NCBI RefSeq assembly: GCF_041154385.1
Contig: NZ_AP028929.1
Location: 1,240,001-1,304,000 of the forward strand
DNA length: 64,000 nucleotides
Origin: Streptococcus sp. SN-1
GTDB taxonomy: Bacteria; Bacillota; Bacilli; Lactobacillales; Streptococcaceae
Direction: 5' to 3'
The notes beneath the pieces are model-generated. The model was not told where the DNA came from. It worked only from the letters and a program-made list of their open reading frames with translations, and did no database searches. Below, piece after piece: positions 6,571 through 16,397 of the stretch. Position numbers and translations under genes: made by a program. Positions within the stretch are counted from its first letter, which is position 1. Each line of letters starts with the position of its first letter.

Positions 6571-6919
6571 AGTGATTCTATCTACTGAAGTGAGTCAGGC
6601 AATTGACAGTATTCATGATTATATCACTACTGTTCTTTTATCACCTCAGTCTGCTAAAAATACTGTGGTTAAAATTTTAGACGGCTTAAAAAGTTTAGAA
6701 ACCTTTCCTGAAGCTGGCTTTGATGCAGATGAAAAAATCGGACTTAAAATCAATAGTAAGTACCCCACACGAGGAAAAATTATCGGGCAATATATCTTGC
6801 TTTACTTTATCGATCAAACTCAAAGAACTGTTTTTCTTTCCCACTTATTCCACACAAAAAGCGACTATGTTACCTTGCTACAAAGCAAAAATAATAAAAA
6901 CTCAAAATCATCATTTTAA
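6560..6919 (+). CDS. RelE/ParE-family toxin
   Basis: A 119-residue basic protein with the RelE/ParE layout: AYKVILSTEVSQAIDSIHDYI, a helical hairpin with LKSLETFPEAGFDADE, then strands GQYILLYFIDQTQRTVFLSHLFHTKSDYV. The ending FLSHLFHTKSDY corresponds to the toxin C-terminal strand. Members either cleave mRNA on the ribosome or poison gyrase; the sequence does not settle which. It lies inside the pair of 56-bp repeats with relB. The last dozen residues (NNKNSKSSF) look like a short read-through tail. Confidence 0.85.
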   Translation: MAYKVILSTEVSQAIDSIHDYITTVLLSPQSAKNTVVKILDGLKSLETFPEAGFDADEKIGLKINSKYPTRGKIIGQYILLYFIDQTQRTVFLSHLFHTKSDYVTLLQSKNNKNSKSSF

Positions 6920-6984
6920 TGTCAACTGCTCCCTTAATAGCCTTGTGATTATAAAGAATACAGTCTTCATTTTAACTAGAAAAT

Positions 6985-7040
6985 AAAAAAACTTTGCACT
7001 CTAGCTAGCCAAACGATGGTTTCTAGAGAACAAAGTTTTT
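6985..7040. repeat. 56-bp direct repeat, right copy
   Basis: Matches 6168-6223 along its full length with a few substitutions and ends in a run of seven T. It serves as a terminator between relE and the convergent lipoprotein gene. Confidence 0.85.
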
Positions 7041-7054
7041 TTATTAGAGCAGAT

Positions 7055-7517
7055 TTACTCTTCCTTATCTAGATTTTCAGATCCTTTTGTTGTATTGTCT
7101 TCCCAAAGGATACGCTCGATACGATGGAAACCTGACCAACCTTTCTCGGTCTTGTTTTCGTCCATATAGTCTGCCAAACGGAAGTCAATCTTGACATCTG
7201 ACTCACCAAAACTCTCAGCGATTGGTTCTGAACGCTCATAAGACATACGAATCAGTGAATTGACCTTCTTGGCTTCTTCTAACTTACCTTCTTTCAAAAG
7301 TTTGACAAAGCCTTCCGTATCTGTCAAAAGTTTATCGATTTGCTCTTGCACAAAAGTCTTATATTCCGCAGTGGCCTTATCAAGCATTTTCTGCTTGTCT
7401 TCAAACAAGGCTGTGACCTTAGATGAATCGGTTGTATCTGCTGATTTTTCAAACCTAACAGCACAAGCTTGTCAATAGCAAGGCTGAAGATAAAAGGACA
7501 AAACCTAGTTTTTTCAT
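7055..7517 (-). pseudogene. Frameshifted small lipoprotein gene
   Basis: An ATG at 7515-7517 opens a signal peptide (MKKLGFVLLSSALLLTS) that stops three codons later. A +1 shift at the lipobox restores a long frame: CAVRFEKSADTTDSSKV, then LFEDKQKMLDKATAEY and so on to 7055. Removing one A near 7472 would give LLLTAC, a textbook lipobox, with the body in frame. The body is a charged helical domain of about 120 residues, of a type seen in pneumococcal putative lipoproteins of unknown role. As sequenced, the protein would not be exported and lipidated. A sequencing error or a recent indel are both possible. Confidence 0.75.
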
Positions 7518-7702
7518 TGTTTACTCCTATCGGTTCAGGAAATCTGAATTAATTTTACGTCTCATTATACCACGTTTCCACTCATTTTTTAATAGATTTT
7601 CAGAAAATTTAATGTTGGGGGATTTATACTAACAATAGACTTTTAACCTCAAAATTGATAAAATAAGAAAGAAAATAAGATAAAAGGAAACTGTAAATCA
7701 AC

Positions 7703-8002
7703 ATGATGAACATGCAAAACATGATGCGCCAAGCACAAAAACTTCAAAAACAGATGGAACAAAGCCAAGCAGAACTTGCTGCTATGCAATTTGTTGGCAA
7801 ATCTGCTCAAGATCTTGTTCAAGCGACCTTAACTGGAGATAAGAAAGTTGTCAGCATTGACTTCAATCCAGCTGTCGTTGACCCAGAAGACCTCGAAACC
7901 CTTTCTGATATGACCGTTCAAGCCATCAACTCTGCTCTTGAACAAATCGATGAAACGACTAAGAAAAAATTAGGTGCTTTCGCCGGGAAATTGCCATTCT
8001 AA
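7703..8002 (+). CDS. ebfC: YbaB/EbfC-family nucleoid-associated protein
   Basis: A 99-residue protein with the family features: a Met/Gln-rich N-terminal helix ([20 protein letters not shown]), the central strands [15 protein letters not shown] and [19 protein letters not shown], and a C-terminal helix ending [11 protein letters not shown]. EbfC/YbaB forms dimers that bind DNA and alter nucleoid structure. It often follows dnaX and recR in other bacteria, but here it stands alone, far from dnaX at 57768. It is bounded by the palindromic terminator at 8014-8057. Confidence 0.9.
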
Positions 8003-8013
8003 TAAAAATCACA

Positions 8014-8057
8014 AAAACGCATAATGTAAAGTGCCAGACCTTGATATTATGCGTTTT
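8014..8057. terminator. Palindromic terminator; member of a dispersed repeat
   Basis: AAAACGCATAAT (8014-8025) and ATTATGCGTTTT (8046-8057) form a perfect 12-bp stem between ebfC and the convergent K+ channel gene. The right arm, read on the minus strand (AAAACGCATAATATCAAG), recurs exactly at 52067-52084. Confidence 0.75.
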
Positions 8058-8111
8058 ATTGTGTCAAGACTTACTTGATTTCTCCTCGAATCAAGTTTTG
8101 TCTCACTTTTA

Positions 8112-8885
8112 TTATATTTTTTCAACTAAGTCTTTTATCATTCGATGTAGTTCTTCTATCTTTTCAGATTGTTTCTCTATTAATATTCTCTGACTAGATA
8201 ATTCATCTTGGAGTTTATCAAATTGTATCTGTTCGTCTGGATTCTCCTTTACAAAAAAGTTCGTTAAGGTACTTGTTAACATTCCTATTGTACTAATCCC
8301 TACCAACATTAATAAAACAGCTATCCATTTCCCAAAAAGGGAAACTGGAACAATATCACCATAACCAACAGTGGTTACTGTCACAAGAGCCCACCAAAGA
8401 CTATCTGAGAATGATTTTTCTTCAACTACAGATAAAATTGAACTTCCTACTAGCACGATAAAGATATTAACATACAAGATATAAATCAGGCCATTTGTTC
8501 GTAAGAATCTACTAATTTTTCTTTCTAATTTACCTGTAAGTCCAATTATTCTAAGTAAACGAGTCAGTTTCAGTAATTTTGTCATCCTTGCTAAGCGAAA
8601 GATACGTCCTAATCGAAACACTATAAAAATAGCATTTAAAGGTAGGATAGCTAGCAGATCAAAGATATTTTCAATTATGAATCGCCATTTCTCTTTACTT
8701 AAAAAGAACCGCCAGCCATAATCTACCACAAAAACACCCCAAAGTAGTAAATCAATAATGTTGTACGTAGGATTGTCCAAATCGACCATCTCAGCAAATC
8801 CAAGCAATACCAGAATAACAGAGATTAACGCAAGTATGATAATAGTTGTGTCATAGTAATCCTCAAATAACCATTTTCTTTTCAC
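8112..8885 (-). CDS. Voltage-gated-like potassium channel
   Basis: A 257-residue membrane protein with six predicted transmembrane segments: TTIIILALISVILVLLGF, LLLWGVFVVDYGW, IFDLLAILPLNAIFIV, the Arg-rich S4-like FRLGRIFRLARMTKLLKLTRL, LIYILYVNIFIVLVGSSIL, and a last helix after the pore. The selectivity filter TVTTVGYGD is intact (about residues 169-177). The C-terminus is a short coiled coil (LQDELSSQRILIEKQSEKI) that may hold the tetramer together. It is a monocistronic gene with no RCK domain. Its physiological role in streptococci is unclear; potassium efflux or membrane-potential setting is the likely function. Confidence 0.88.
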   Translation of the reverse strand: MKRKWLFEDYYDTTIIILALISVILVLLGFAEMVDLDNPTYNIIDLLLWGVFVVDYGWRFFLSKEKWRFIIENIFDLLAILPLNAIFIVFRLGRIFRLARMTKLLKLTRLLRIIGLTGKLERKISRFLRTNGLIYILYVNIFIVLVGSSILSVVEEKSFSDSLWWALVTVTTVGYGDIVPVSLFGKWIAVLLMLVGISTIGMLTSTLTNFFVKENPDEQIQFDKLQDELSSQRILIEKQSEKIEELHRMIKDLVEKI

Positions 8886-8944
8886 ACTACTTCTCCTATA
8901 TCATTTGTAAACATTATACCACACCAAATCCCTACTAGATATCT

Positions 8945-8975
8945 AAAAAAGAAGGCACATTCGCCTTCTTTTTAT
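8945..8975 (-). terminator. Terminator after vicX
   Basis: GAAGGC-ACATTC-GCCTTC flanked by A6 and T5, overlapping the vicX stop codon. It could work in both directions. Confidence 0.75.
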
Positions 8976-9781
8976 ATATCTGTCAATGGTGTTGCGGTAT
9001 CTGGTGAGGTATCATAAACCTTAAAGTCTACTCCAACTCCCAGATCAGCTTGTGCTAGCTGGTTGACCATGGTCATGTGAGCCAGCTCCTTGATATTGTT
9101 TTCCTTAGACAAGTGACCAAGATAGATTTTCTTAGTGCGATTTCCTAGCGTCCGAATCATGGCTTCAGCACCGTCCTCGTTAGAAAGGTGACCGAGATCA
9201 GATAGGATTCGTTGTTTGAGTCGCCAAGCATAGGAACCTGCTCGTAAAATCTCTACATCATGGTTGGACTCGATAAGATAGCCATCTGCATTTTCGACAA
9301 TCCCTGCCATACGGTCACTAACATAACCAGTATCTGTCAAAAGGACAAAACTCTTATCATCCTTCATAAAGCGATAGAACTGCGGTGCGACTGCATCATG
9401 ACTCACACCAAAACTCTCGATATCGATATCTCCAAAGGTTTTGGTTTTGCCCATTTCAAAGATATGCTTTTGTGAAGAATCTACCTTGCCAAGATACTTG
9501 CTATTTTCCATAGCCTGCCAAGTCTTTTCATTGGCATACAAATCCATACCATACTTGCGAGCCAAAACACCCACTCCATGGATATGGTCTGAATGCTCAT
9601 GCGTAATCAAAATAGCATCCAGATCTTCTGGTTTGCGATTAATTTCAGCAAGGAGACTGGTAATTTTCTTGCCAGACAAGCCTGCATCCACTAAAAGCTT
9701 CTTTTTTGGAGTTTCCAGATAAAAGGAATTTCCACTGGAACCCGACGCTAAAATACTGTATTTAAAGCCTGTTTCACTCAT
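8972..9781 (-). CDS. vicX: VicX/YycJ metallo-beta-lactamase-fold hydrolase
   Basis: A 269-residue protein of the metallo-beta-lactamase superfamily, YycJ branch. It shows ILASGSSGNSFYLE at the N-terminus, the metal motif THEHSDHIHG (about residues 59-68) and further ligands in LLTDTGYVSD and IESNHD, ending with LGHLSNEDG and KIYLGHLSKEN. It is the third gene of the vicRKX operon, 1 bp from vicK. In streptococci VicX is non-essential and affects competence, biofilm or oxidative stress, possibly as a nuclease. The exact substrate is not settled. Confidence 0.93.
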   Translation of the reverse strand: MSETGFKYSILASGSSGNSFYLETPKKKLLVDAGLSGKKITSLLAEINRKPEDLDAILITHEHSDHIHGVGVLARKYGMDLYANEKTWQAMENSKYLGKVDSSQKHIFEMGKTKTFGDIDIESFGVSHDAVAPQFYRFMKDDKSFVLLTDTGYVSDRMAGIVENADGYLIESNHDVEILRAGSYAWRLKQRILSDLGHLSNEDGAEAMIRTLGNRTKKIYLGHLSKENNIKELAHMTMVNQLAQADLGVGVDFKVYDTSPDTATPLTDI

Positions 9782-9782
9782 T

Positions 9783-11132
9783 CTAGTCTTCTACTTCATC
9801 CTCCCATACTTCTTCTTTCACTGCATCCTTATCATAAGGGAGCACAATGGTAAAGGTTGATCCCTTACCGTATTCACTCTTGGCCCAAATAAAGCCTTTA
9901 TGTTGTTTGATAATTTCTTTGGCAATAGACAGTCCCAGACCTGTTCCACCCTGGGCACGACTTCTAGCACGATCCACACGATAAAAACGGTCAAAAATAC
10001 GTGGTAAATCCTGCTTAGGAATACCCAAACCTTGGTCTGAGATGGATAAAATCATCTGATCATCAGTCGTCTTCATGGTCACTGTGATTTTTCCACCATC
10101 TGGCGAATACTTGATGGCATTGTTAAGAATATTATCAATCACCTGTGTCATCTTATCTGTATCAATTTCAATCCAGACAGAGGTAATTGGATAATCCCTT
10201 ACCAAATCATATTTTTTCTCTTCATCCTGCCCTCTTATCTGATCAAAACGGTTGAGGATAAAAGTAATAAAGGCAGTAAAGTTAATCAGTTCCACATCTA
10301 GGTGACTGGTCGCATTATCAATCCGTGAGAGATGGAGGAGATCCGTCACCATTCGCATCATACGGTTGGTTTCATCTAGAGATACCTTGATAAAGTCTGG
10401 TGCTACAGTTTCACACAAAGCCCCCTCATCCAAGGCTTCAAGATAAGATTTCACACTAGTTAGAGGAGTACGTAGCTCATGACTAACGTTGGAAACAAAG
10501 AGCCTCCGTTCGCGTTCTTCCTTCTCCTGCTCCGTCGTATCATGCAAAACAGCAACCAGACCCGAAATAAAGCCAGACTCTCGACGAATCAAGGCAAAGC
10601 GAACACGGAGGCTTAGATACTCACCATTAGCATCCTGAGAATCAATGATGAGCTCAGGAATTTGGGTAATCAAATCACGAAGTTCATACTCATCTTCAAT
10701 CTTAAGTAACTCTAGGATACTCTTGTTAAGAACATCTTCTTTCTGAACACCTAACTGTTTCTTAGCCATGTCATTAATCATAGTAATCTTACCACGACGA
10801 TTGGTCGCAAGGACTCCGTCGGTCATGTAAGATAGGATACTATGTAATCGTTTACTCTCTTGTTCCAGATTTTCTTGGGTTAAACGAATTACTTCTGATA
10901 AATCATTGAGATTATTAGTAATATTGGTGATTTCAGAGCTTCCCTGCATATCCAATACCTGAGAATAATCTCCTGCAATCAGGTCTTTTACCTTTTGATT
11001 GATTTGCTTCAACCGAATATTATCCCGACGATTTTCTAGTAAGAGCAAGGTCACCACTAAAATAAAGCCAAGTAGAATGAGGATAAAGATAAAATCACTG
11101 GTTAAAACTGTATCTTTAATTAGTTTAATCAT
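9783..11132 (-). CDS. vicK: Sensor histidine kinase VicK/WalK
   Basis: A 449-residue kinase. It has one N-terminal transmembrane helix (about residues 13-32), as in streptococcal VicK and unlike the two-helix Bacillus WalK. It is followed by HAMP (about 33-85), a PAS domain (about 95-200), a HisKA domain with phosphoacceptor His218 in [13 protein letters not shown], and an ATPase domain with [19 protein letters not shown] and [10 protein letters not shown]. It phosphorylates VicR and controls cell-wall hydrolases. Its start overlaps the vicR stop by 8 bp. The streptococcal kinase is usually not essential, whereas the regulator is. Confidence 0.96.
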   Translation of the reverse strand: MIKLIKDTVLTSDFIFILILLGFILVVTLLLLENRRDNIRLKQINQKVKDLIAGDYSQVLDMQGSSEITNITNNLNDLSEVIRLTQENLEQESKRLHSILSYMTDGVLATNRRGKITMINDMAKKQLGVQKEDVLNKSILELLKIEDEYELRDLITQIPELIIDSQDANGEYLSLRVRFALIRRESGFISGLVAVLHDTTEQEKEERERRLFVSNVSHELRTPLTSVKSYLEALDEGALCETVAPDFIKVSLDETNRMMRMVTDLLHLSRIDNATSHLDVELINFTAFITFILNRFDQIRGQDEEKKYDLVRDYPITSVWIEIDTDKMTQVIDNILNNAIKYSPDGGKITVTMKTTDDQMILSISDQGLGIPKQDLPRIFDRFYRVDRARSRAQGGTGLGLSIAKEIIKQHKGFIWAKSEYGKGSTFTIVLPYDKDAVKEEVWEDEVED

Positions 11133-11832
11133 TATTTCTCATATAATAACCAACACCGCGACGTGTTAGGATATACTCAGGACGACTTGGTGTGTCTTCA
11201 ATCTTCTCACGCAAACGTCTGATAGTTACATCAACAGTCCGAACATCTCCGAAATAATCGTAACCCCAGACCGTTTCAAGCAAGTGTTCACGTGTAATCA
11301 CTTGACCGATATGAGAAGCCAAATGGTACAAGAGTTCAAATTCACGGTGGGTTAAATCTAGTTCTTCACCGTATTTCTTAGCAACATAGGCATCTGGAAC
11401 AATCTCCAAGTCCCCAATTTGCAAGGGTTGAGTTTTATTTTCATCTGATTCTTGATTATCTACAGAAACCAAGTCCGTGCGACGAAGAAGAGCTTTAACA
11501 CGCGCCTGCAACTCACGATTTGAGAAGGGTTTTGTCACATAGTCATCCGCTCCAAGCTCCAAACCGATAACCTTATCAAATTCACTGTCTTTAGCTGACA
11601 GCATGATAATAGGCACACTACTAGTCTTGCGAATAGTCTTCGCAACTTCTAAACCATCAATTTCTGGAAGCATCAAATCCAAAATAATAATATCTGGCTG
11701 CTCTGCTTCAAATTGCTCTAGCGCTTCACGACCGTTAAAAGCAGTTACAACTTCGTAACCTTCCTTGGTCATATTAAACTTGATAATATCTGAGATTGGT
11801 TTTTCATCATCTACAATTAATATTTTTTTCAT
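11125..11832 (-). CDS. vicR: Response regulator VicR/WalR
   Basis: A 235-residue OmpR-family regulator. The receiver domain carries Asp52 in [13 protein letters not shown], acidic residues in VDDE, and Lys in [12 protein letters not shown]. The C-terminal winged helix (about 135-232) has [34 protein letters not shown] chose the ATG at 11832 because AAAAGGTGAA lies just upstream and the protein then begins [10 protein letters not shown]; the open frame extends further upstream without support. VicR controls pcsB and other peptidoglycan hydrolase genes and is generally essential in streptococci. First gene of the operon. Confidence 0.96.
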   Translation of the reverse strand: MKKILIVDDEKPISDIIKFNMTKEGYEVVTAFNGREALEQFEAEQPDIIILDLMLPEIDGLEVAKTIRKTSSVPIIMLSAKDSEFDKVIGLELGADDYVTKPFSNRELQARVKALLRRTDLVSVDNQESDENKTQPLQIGDLEIVPDAYVAKKYGEELDLTHREFELLYHLASHIGQVITREHLLETVWGYDYFGDVRTVDVTIRRLREKIEDTPSRPEYILTRRGVGYYMRNND

Positions 11833-11887
11833 ATGTTCACCTTTTTCTCTACTATTATACCAAAAAAATAGCAAGAAGACACAATAG

Positions 11888-13063
11888 CTAGTCTTTGCTA
11901 CTGTCTAAGTTGGCTTGTGCATAAGCCTGCCAGATTTTTTGTTGGGGTTTGGCAAGTGGAACATCCTTGAACTCTTCTGGTGAAAGCCAGCGAACTTCCC
12001 TATCTGAAAAATCATGAAAGTCACTCACCTGACCTGCTACAATTTGAACATGCCACTTTCGATGGCTAAAGACATGCTTGACAGTCTCAAAACAAACATC
12101 AAGCCAATCAACTTCTAGGTCATAGTCCTGCTGGAAACTCTCTTCTGGACTGGGGCCAAAGTTTACACTTTCTTCTGCAACCTGATGAAAGAGGTCAAAC
12201 TGCTCCTCTTGCAAAAACTCATCTACTTCTATCAAGGGAAAATGCCAAAATCCTGCCAACAACTTTTCACTCTCATTTTTTTCAAGTAAAAATTGTCCTT
12301 GAGTATTTTTGACCACCAAGGCTTTAAGATAAATTGGGACAGGCTTTTTCTTGGGAGCCTTAATTGGATAACAGTCCATTGTGCCATTCTGATATGCCGC
12401 ACTGAAGTCCTTAACTGGGCTTTCTTCTGGTCTTGGATTTACAGGCGCCTCAATATCTGAGCCCAAGTCCATCAAGGCTTGATTAAAGTCACCAGGCCTT
12501 TCTGGGTCAATCAGGATTTCCATCATTGCCTGAAAAATTTTGCGATTACTTGGAATCCCAATATCATGGTTGACTTCGAACAGGCGGGCCAAAACACGCA
12601 TAACATTACCATCTACAGCTGGCTCAGGCAAGTTAAAAGCAATACTGGATATGGCTCCGGCCGTGTAAGGGCCAATTCCTTTCAAACTGGAAATTCCTTC
12701 ATAGGTGTTTGGAAATTGACCACCAAAGTCAGTCATAATCTGCTGGGCTGCAGCCTGCATATTACGAACTCGAGAATAATATCCCAGTCCCTCCCAAGCC
12801 TTTAACAAACGCTCTTCAGACGCATTCGCCAAACTTTCCACTGTTGGAAACCAGTCCAAGAACCGTTCATAGTAAGGAATAACCGTATCCACCCTGGTCT
12901 GCTGGAGCATAATTTCAGACACCCAGATATGATAAGGATTTTTACTTCTACGCCACGGTAAATCTCGCTTGTTTCCATCATACCAGTTGAGGAGTTTCTC
13001 ACGAAAAGAAAGGATCTTCTCCTCCGGCCACATGACGATACCATATTCTTTCAAATCTAACAT
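11888..13063 (-). CDS. mutY: Adenine DNA glycosylase MutY, without the iron-sulfur ligands
   Basis: A 391-residue base-excision-repair enzyme that removes A opposite 8-oxoG. It shows the catalytic Glu in [11 protein letters not shown], the helix-hairpin-helix [14 protein letters not shown], and the catalytic Asp in [12 protein letters not shown]. The C-terminal part (about 245-380) is the NUDIX-like 8-oxoG recognition domain. Where most MutY proteins have four Cys holding a 4Fe-4S cluster, this one has [18 protein letters not shown] with no Cys at all. Clusterless MutY is known from lactic-acid bacteria. It lies directly upstream of vicR on the same strand, with a 55-bp gap to the vicR start. 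Confidence 0.94.
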   Translation of the reverse strand: MLDLKEYGIVMWPEEKILSFREKLLNWYDGNKRDLPWRRSKNPYHIWVSEIMLQQTRVDTVIPYYERFLDWFPTVESLANASEERLLKAWEGLGYYSRVRNMQAAAQQIMTDFGGQFPNTYEGISSLKGIGPYTAGAISSIAFNLPEPAVDGNVMRVLARLFEVNHDIGIPSNRKIFQAMMEILIDPERPGDFNQALMDLGSDIEAPVNPRPEESPVKDFSAAYQNGTMDCYPIKAPKKKPVPIYLKALVVKNTQGQFLLEKNESEKLLAGFWHFPLIEVDEFLQEEQFDLFHQVAEESVNFGPSPEESFQQDYDLEVDWLDVCFETVKHVFSHRKWHVQIVAGQVSDFHDFSDREVRWLSPEEFKDVPLAKPQQKIWQAYAQANLDSSKD

Positions 13064-13242
13064 ATCTCTAGTATAACACAGAAGGTTTCACCTGTCTTTG
13101 TATCTGATTTATAATATTTTCAATAGACAGTATATGACTTTTCTTTCTACTTAAATATTTTTAATATGACTTCAGCTGAAAATCAATATAATATCATAGA
13201 ATGCAATTATCCATCTTCATGGTTTGATTTTGAGACAAATAA

Positions 13243-13391
13243 TACTCAATGAAAATCAAAGAGAAAACTAGGAAGCTAGCCACAGGTTGCTCAAAGCACT
13301 GCTTTGAGATTGTAGATAAGACTAACGAAGTCAGTCACATATATAATCCAAGGTGAAGCTGACGTGGTTTGAAGAGATTTTAAAAGAGTAT
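13243..13391 (-). repeat. BOX element (A-B-C type)
   Basis: About 150 bp beginning TACTCAATGAAAATCAAAGA and ending AGAGATTTTAAAAGAGTAT, with GGAAGCTAGCC and GAAGCTGACGTGGTTTGAAG inside. These are boxC, boxB and boxA of the pneumococcal BOX repeat read in reverse. The centre has the boxB-type inverted repeat CTCAAAGCA-CTG-CTTTGAG. The rest of 13064-13559 holds no gene that I can support. Confidence 0.9.
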
Positions 13392-13559
13392 AAGCTAGAA
13401 ATACAGTATTATTTAAAATAGTCGATCATCCTACGGATAAACAATAAAGACTCATCTCTCTTATAAAACAATGAAAACGCAGATTGATATCATCCTAAAA
13501 CAAGTAACAAAGGGAAAAATAGTGTTTTGCCCCAAAAATGCCCCAAAACAAACAAAAAA

Positions 13560-14974
13560 GGCTCTATAATATTTGTAGTGGGTAAATCCCCTATAGATAT
13601 TATGGAGCCTATTTTTGTGTAGAAAAAAAGTCCCATATGACCTATAATGAAAAGCGACGAAACAACTCATTAGAAAGAATCATATGGAACCATTACATTT
13701 TATCACAAAACTACTCGATATCAAAGACCCTAATGTCCAAATTATGGATGTTGTTAATAGAGATACCCACAAGGAAATCATCGCTAAACTGGATTATGAG
13801 GCCCCATCTTGTCCTGAATGTGGAAGTCAAATGAAGAAATATGACTTCCAAAAACCATCGAAAATTCCTTACCTTGAAACAACTGGTATGCCTACCAGAA
13901 TCCTCCTTAAAAAGCGTCGTTTCAAGTGCTATCATTGCTCTAAAATGATGGTCTCACAGACCTCTCTCGTCGAGAAAAATCACCAAATTCCTCGTATTAT
14001 CAACCAAAAAATTGCGCAAAAATTGATTGAAAAAACTTCTATGACCGATATCGCTCATCAACTGGCTATTTCAACTTCAACTGTCATTCGCAAGCTTAAT
14101 GACTTCCGTTTTAAGCATGATTTTTCTCGTCTTCCAGAGATTATGTCTTGGGACGAGTATGCCTTTACCAAGGGAAAGATGAGTTTCATTGCACAAGATT
14201 TTGATAATCTTAACATCATCACTGTTCTTGAAGGCAGAACACAGGCTATCATACGAAATCACTTTCTGCGCTACGAGCGAGCTGTTCGTTGTCAGGTGAA
14301 AATCATTACGATGGATATGTTTAGTCCTTATTATGCCTTGGCTAAACAGCTTTTTCCATGTGCTAAAATCGTTCTAGATCGATTTCACATTGTACAACAC
14401 TTAAGCCGTGCTATGAGTCGTGTTCGTGTCCAAATCATGAATCAATTTGAGCGAAAATCCCATGAATACAAAGCCATCAAGCGCTACTGGAAGCTCATAC
14501 AGCAGGATAGTCGTAAACTCAGTGATAAACGTTTTTATCGCCCTACTTTTCGCATGCACTTAACAAATAAAGAAATTCTAGACAAGCTTTTGAGCTATTC
14601 AGAAGACTTGAGACACCACTACAATCTCTATCAGCTCTTACTTTTTCACTTTCAGAACAAGGAACCTGACAAATTCTTCGGACTTATTGAGGACAATCTA
14701 AAGCAGGTTCATCCTCTTTTTCAGACTGTCTTTAAAACCTTCCTCAAGGATAAAGAAAAGATTGTCAACGCCCTTCAACTACCCTATTCCAACGCCAAAT
14801 TGGAAGCGACCAATAATCTCATCAAACTTATCAAGCGAAATGCCTTTGGTTTTCGGAACTTTGAAAACTTCAAAAAACGGATTTTTATCGCTCTCAATAT
14901 CAAAAAAGAAAGGACGAAATGTGTCCTTTCTCGATCTTAGCTTTTCTTCAACCCACTACAGTTGACAAAGAGCC
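13560..14974 (+). mobile_element. ISL3-family insertion sequence, IS1167-like, with 8-bp target duplication
   Basis: The ends are imperfect inverted repeats: GGCTCTATAATATTTGTAG at 13560 and, on the other strand from 14974, GGCTCTTTGTCAACTGTAG, both continuing TGGGT. ACAAAAAA occurs immediately outside each end (13552-13559 and 14975-14982), the 8-bp duplication expected for ISL3. The left end also folds on itself (GGCTC...GAGCC, 13560-13609). The total is 1,415 bp, close to IS1167. The insertion sits at the edge of the hup terminator. Confidence 0.93.
13684..14940 (+). CDS. ISL3-family transposase (IS1167-like), apparently intact
   Basis: A 418-residue transposase. It has an N-terminal zinc-finger-like cluster (CPECGSQ at about residues 39-45 and CYHCSK at about 81-86), then a helix-turn-helix (TSMTDIAHQLAISTSTVIRKL) and the DDE catalytic core: ISWDEY-type Asp in MSWDEYAFTKGK, ITMDMFSPYYALAKQLFP, and KLEATNNLIKLIKRNAFGFRN near the end carrying the Glu. 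All family landmarks are present in one frame, and both terminal repeats and the target duplication are intact. The copy could therefore still be active or be a recent arrival. It is a few residues shorter than the IS1167 protein I recall. Confidence 0.92.
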   Translation: MEPLHFITKLLDIKDPNVQIMDVVNRDTHKEIIAKLDYEAPSCPECGSQMKKYDFQKPSKIPYLETTGMPTRILLKKRRFKCYHCSKMMVSQTSLVEKNHQIPRIINQKIAQKLIEKTSMTDIAHQLAISTSTVIRKLNDFRFKHDFSRLPEIMSWDEYAFTKGKMSFIAQDFDNLNIITVLEGRTQAIIRNHFLRYERAVRCQVKIITMDMFSPYYALAKQLFPCAKIVLDRFHIVQHLSRAMSRVRVQIMNQFERKSHEYKAIKRYWKLIQQDSRKLSDKRFYRPTFRMHLTNKEILDKLLSYSEDLRHHYNLYQLLLFHFQNKEPDKFFGLIEDNLKQVHPLFQTVFKTFLKDKEKIVNALQLPYSNAKLEATNNLIKLIKRNAFGFRNFENFKKRIFIALNIKKERTKCVLSRS

Positions 14975-14976
14975 AC

Positions 14977-15024
14977 AAAAAAGCCTGTCACACAAGCTCA
15001 AATGCTTGATATGACAGGCTTTTT
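14977..15024 (-). terminator. hup terminator, abutted by the IS
   Basis: AAAGCCTGTCA...TGACAGGCTTTTT forms an 11-bp stem downstream of hup. The IS target duplication overlaps its left arm's A-run. Confidence 0.85.
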
Positions 15025-15033
15025 AAAGACTAA

Positions 15034-15309
15034 TTATTTAACAGCGTCTTTAAGAGCTTTACCAGCTTTGAATGCTGGAACTTTAGAAGCTGCAATTGTG
15101 ATTTCTTTACCAGTTTGTGGGTTGCGACCTTTACGTGCAGCACGCTCACGAACTTCAAAGTTACCAAAACCGATCAATTGAACTTTTTCACCAGCTGCAA
15201 GGTAGTCAGCTACTGCTGAAAATACAGCTTCAACTGCTGCTGCTGAGTCTTTCTTAGTCAATTCTGTAGCTTCTGCTACTTTAGCGATCAAATCTTGTTT
15301 GTTTGCCAT
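15034..15309 (-). CDS. hup: DNA-binding protein HU
   Basis: A 91-residue histone-like protein with the usual HU plan: [21 protein letters not shown], the helix [20 protein letters not shown], the beta saddle [20 protein letters not shown], then the DNA-binding arm [20 protein letters not shown] with the intercalating Pro, and [11 protein letters not shown]. It bends and compacts DNA and is essential in several streptococci. It is monocistronic with a strong ribosome binding site (GGAGG), followed by the terminator at 14977-15024. Confidence 0.97.
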   Translation of the reverse strand: MANKQDLIAKVAEATELTKKDSAAAVEAVFSAVADYLAAGEKVQLIGFGNFEVRERAARKGRNPQTGKEITIAASKVPAFKAGKALKDAVK

Positions 15310-15416
15310 GTTAATGATTCCTCCAAATTAATTTCTAATTAACAAATATAATCATATCCTAAAATCCCTTATAGGTCAAGTTAAAAACGCTGTTTATTCG
15401 CATTTTCTTTATTTTT

Positions 15417-16256
15417 TTAGGAATGGTAACGTACCAAAATAGCCCACGCATTCTCACCTGTATGAGTCTGAATAATAGAACCGGTTTCTAAAACAGAAAT
15501 TGGTTTTTCAACATAGGCTTGTAAACTTTCTTTCATCTCTTTTGCCCAGTCAGCATTACCAGAATATGAAATTCCAATCTCTGCTACAGAACGTTCAGAG
15601 AGAGATGTTGTCAACTCATCTAACCATTTTTTAAAGGTTTTAGCTCCACGACCTTTAACAATTGGCTGCAATTCATGGTCTTTCATTTGCATGACAACAC
15701 GGATATTGAGAAGTGAGCTCAACAATCCAGTTACACGGCCAATTCGTCCACCTTTTACTAGATTTTCTAGAGTAGAAACACCAATATAGAGCTCCGTATG
15801 GTTTTTTACCTCTTCAACGTGAGATAAAATTTCCGCCATATCTTTGCTTTCTTGTGCTAATTTCGCAGCCTCAACAACTTGGAATTTCAAGGCTTGGTCA
15901 GTAAAGGAACTATCGATAACTGTCACGTCGGCAGTAGATAGGCTGGCACCTTGGCGTGCTGCTTCTACAGTCCCCGAAAGAGCATGGGACATATGAATAG
16001 CAAGAATCTGGCTACCATCTTTGCATAGGTCTTCAAAAACTTCAGCAAAGACACCTACAGGAGGTTGACTTGTCTTAGGAAGATTCTTACTTGCTTGCAT
16101 CAACTGAAGAAATTTACCTTCCTCTTTCAAATCCGCATCAGAATAAACAACATTATCAATCATTACAGATAATGGAACAATTGTAATATCTAATTGTTTT
16201 ACTAGTTCTGGTTCAATAGTAACAGATGAATCGGTTACAATCTTAATTTTTGTCAT
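15417..16256 (-). CDS. DegV-family fatty-acid-binding protein
   Basis: A 279-residue protein starting [19 protein letters not shown], the standard DegV opening. Other family motifs are [34 protein letters not shown] and VMQMKDHEL. DegV/FakB proteins bind a fatty acid and present it to the kinase FakA for phosphorylation. Paralogues differ in chain preference, and this copy's ligand cannot be told from sequence. It is divergent from the YitT gene and separate from hup. Confidence 0.88.
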   Translation of the reverse strand: MTKIKIVTDSSVTIEPELVKQLDITIVPLSVMIDNVVYSDADLKEEGKFLQLMQASKNLPKTSQPPVGVFAEVFEDLCKDGSQILAIHMSHALSGTVEAARQGASLSTADVTVIDSSFTDQALKFQVVEAAKLAQESKDMAEILSHVEEVKNHTELYIGVSTLENLVKGGRIGRVTGLLSSLLNIRVVMQMKDHELQPIVKGRGAKTFKKWLDELTTSLSERSVAEIGISYSGNADWAKEMKESLQAYVEKPISVLETGSIIQTHTGENAWAILVRYHS

Positions 16257-16397
16257 AGTATCAATCTTTCTATTTTAGGATTCAGATTGGTTTTCTTACT
16301 TCTAATTATATCAAAAAAAGATTAAAAATCCTAATGGAGTCAATCAAATTTTCCGTAAAAATTTGATATAATCAACTTATAAGAAAAGAGGTGTCCT

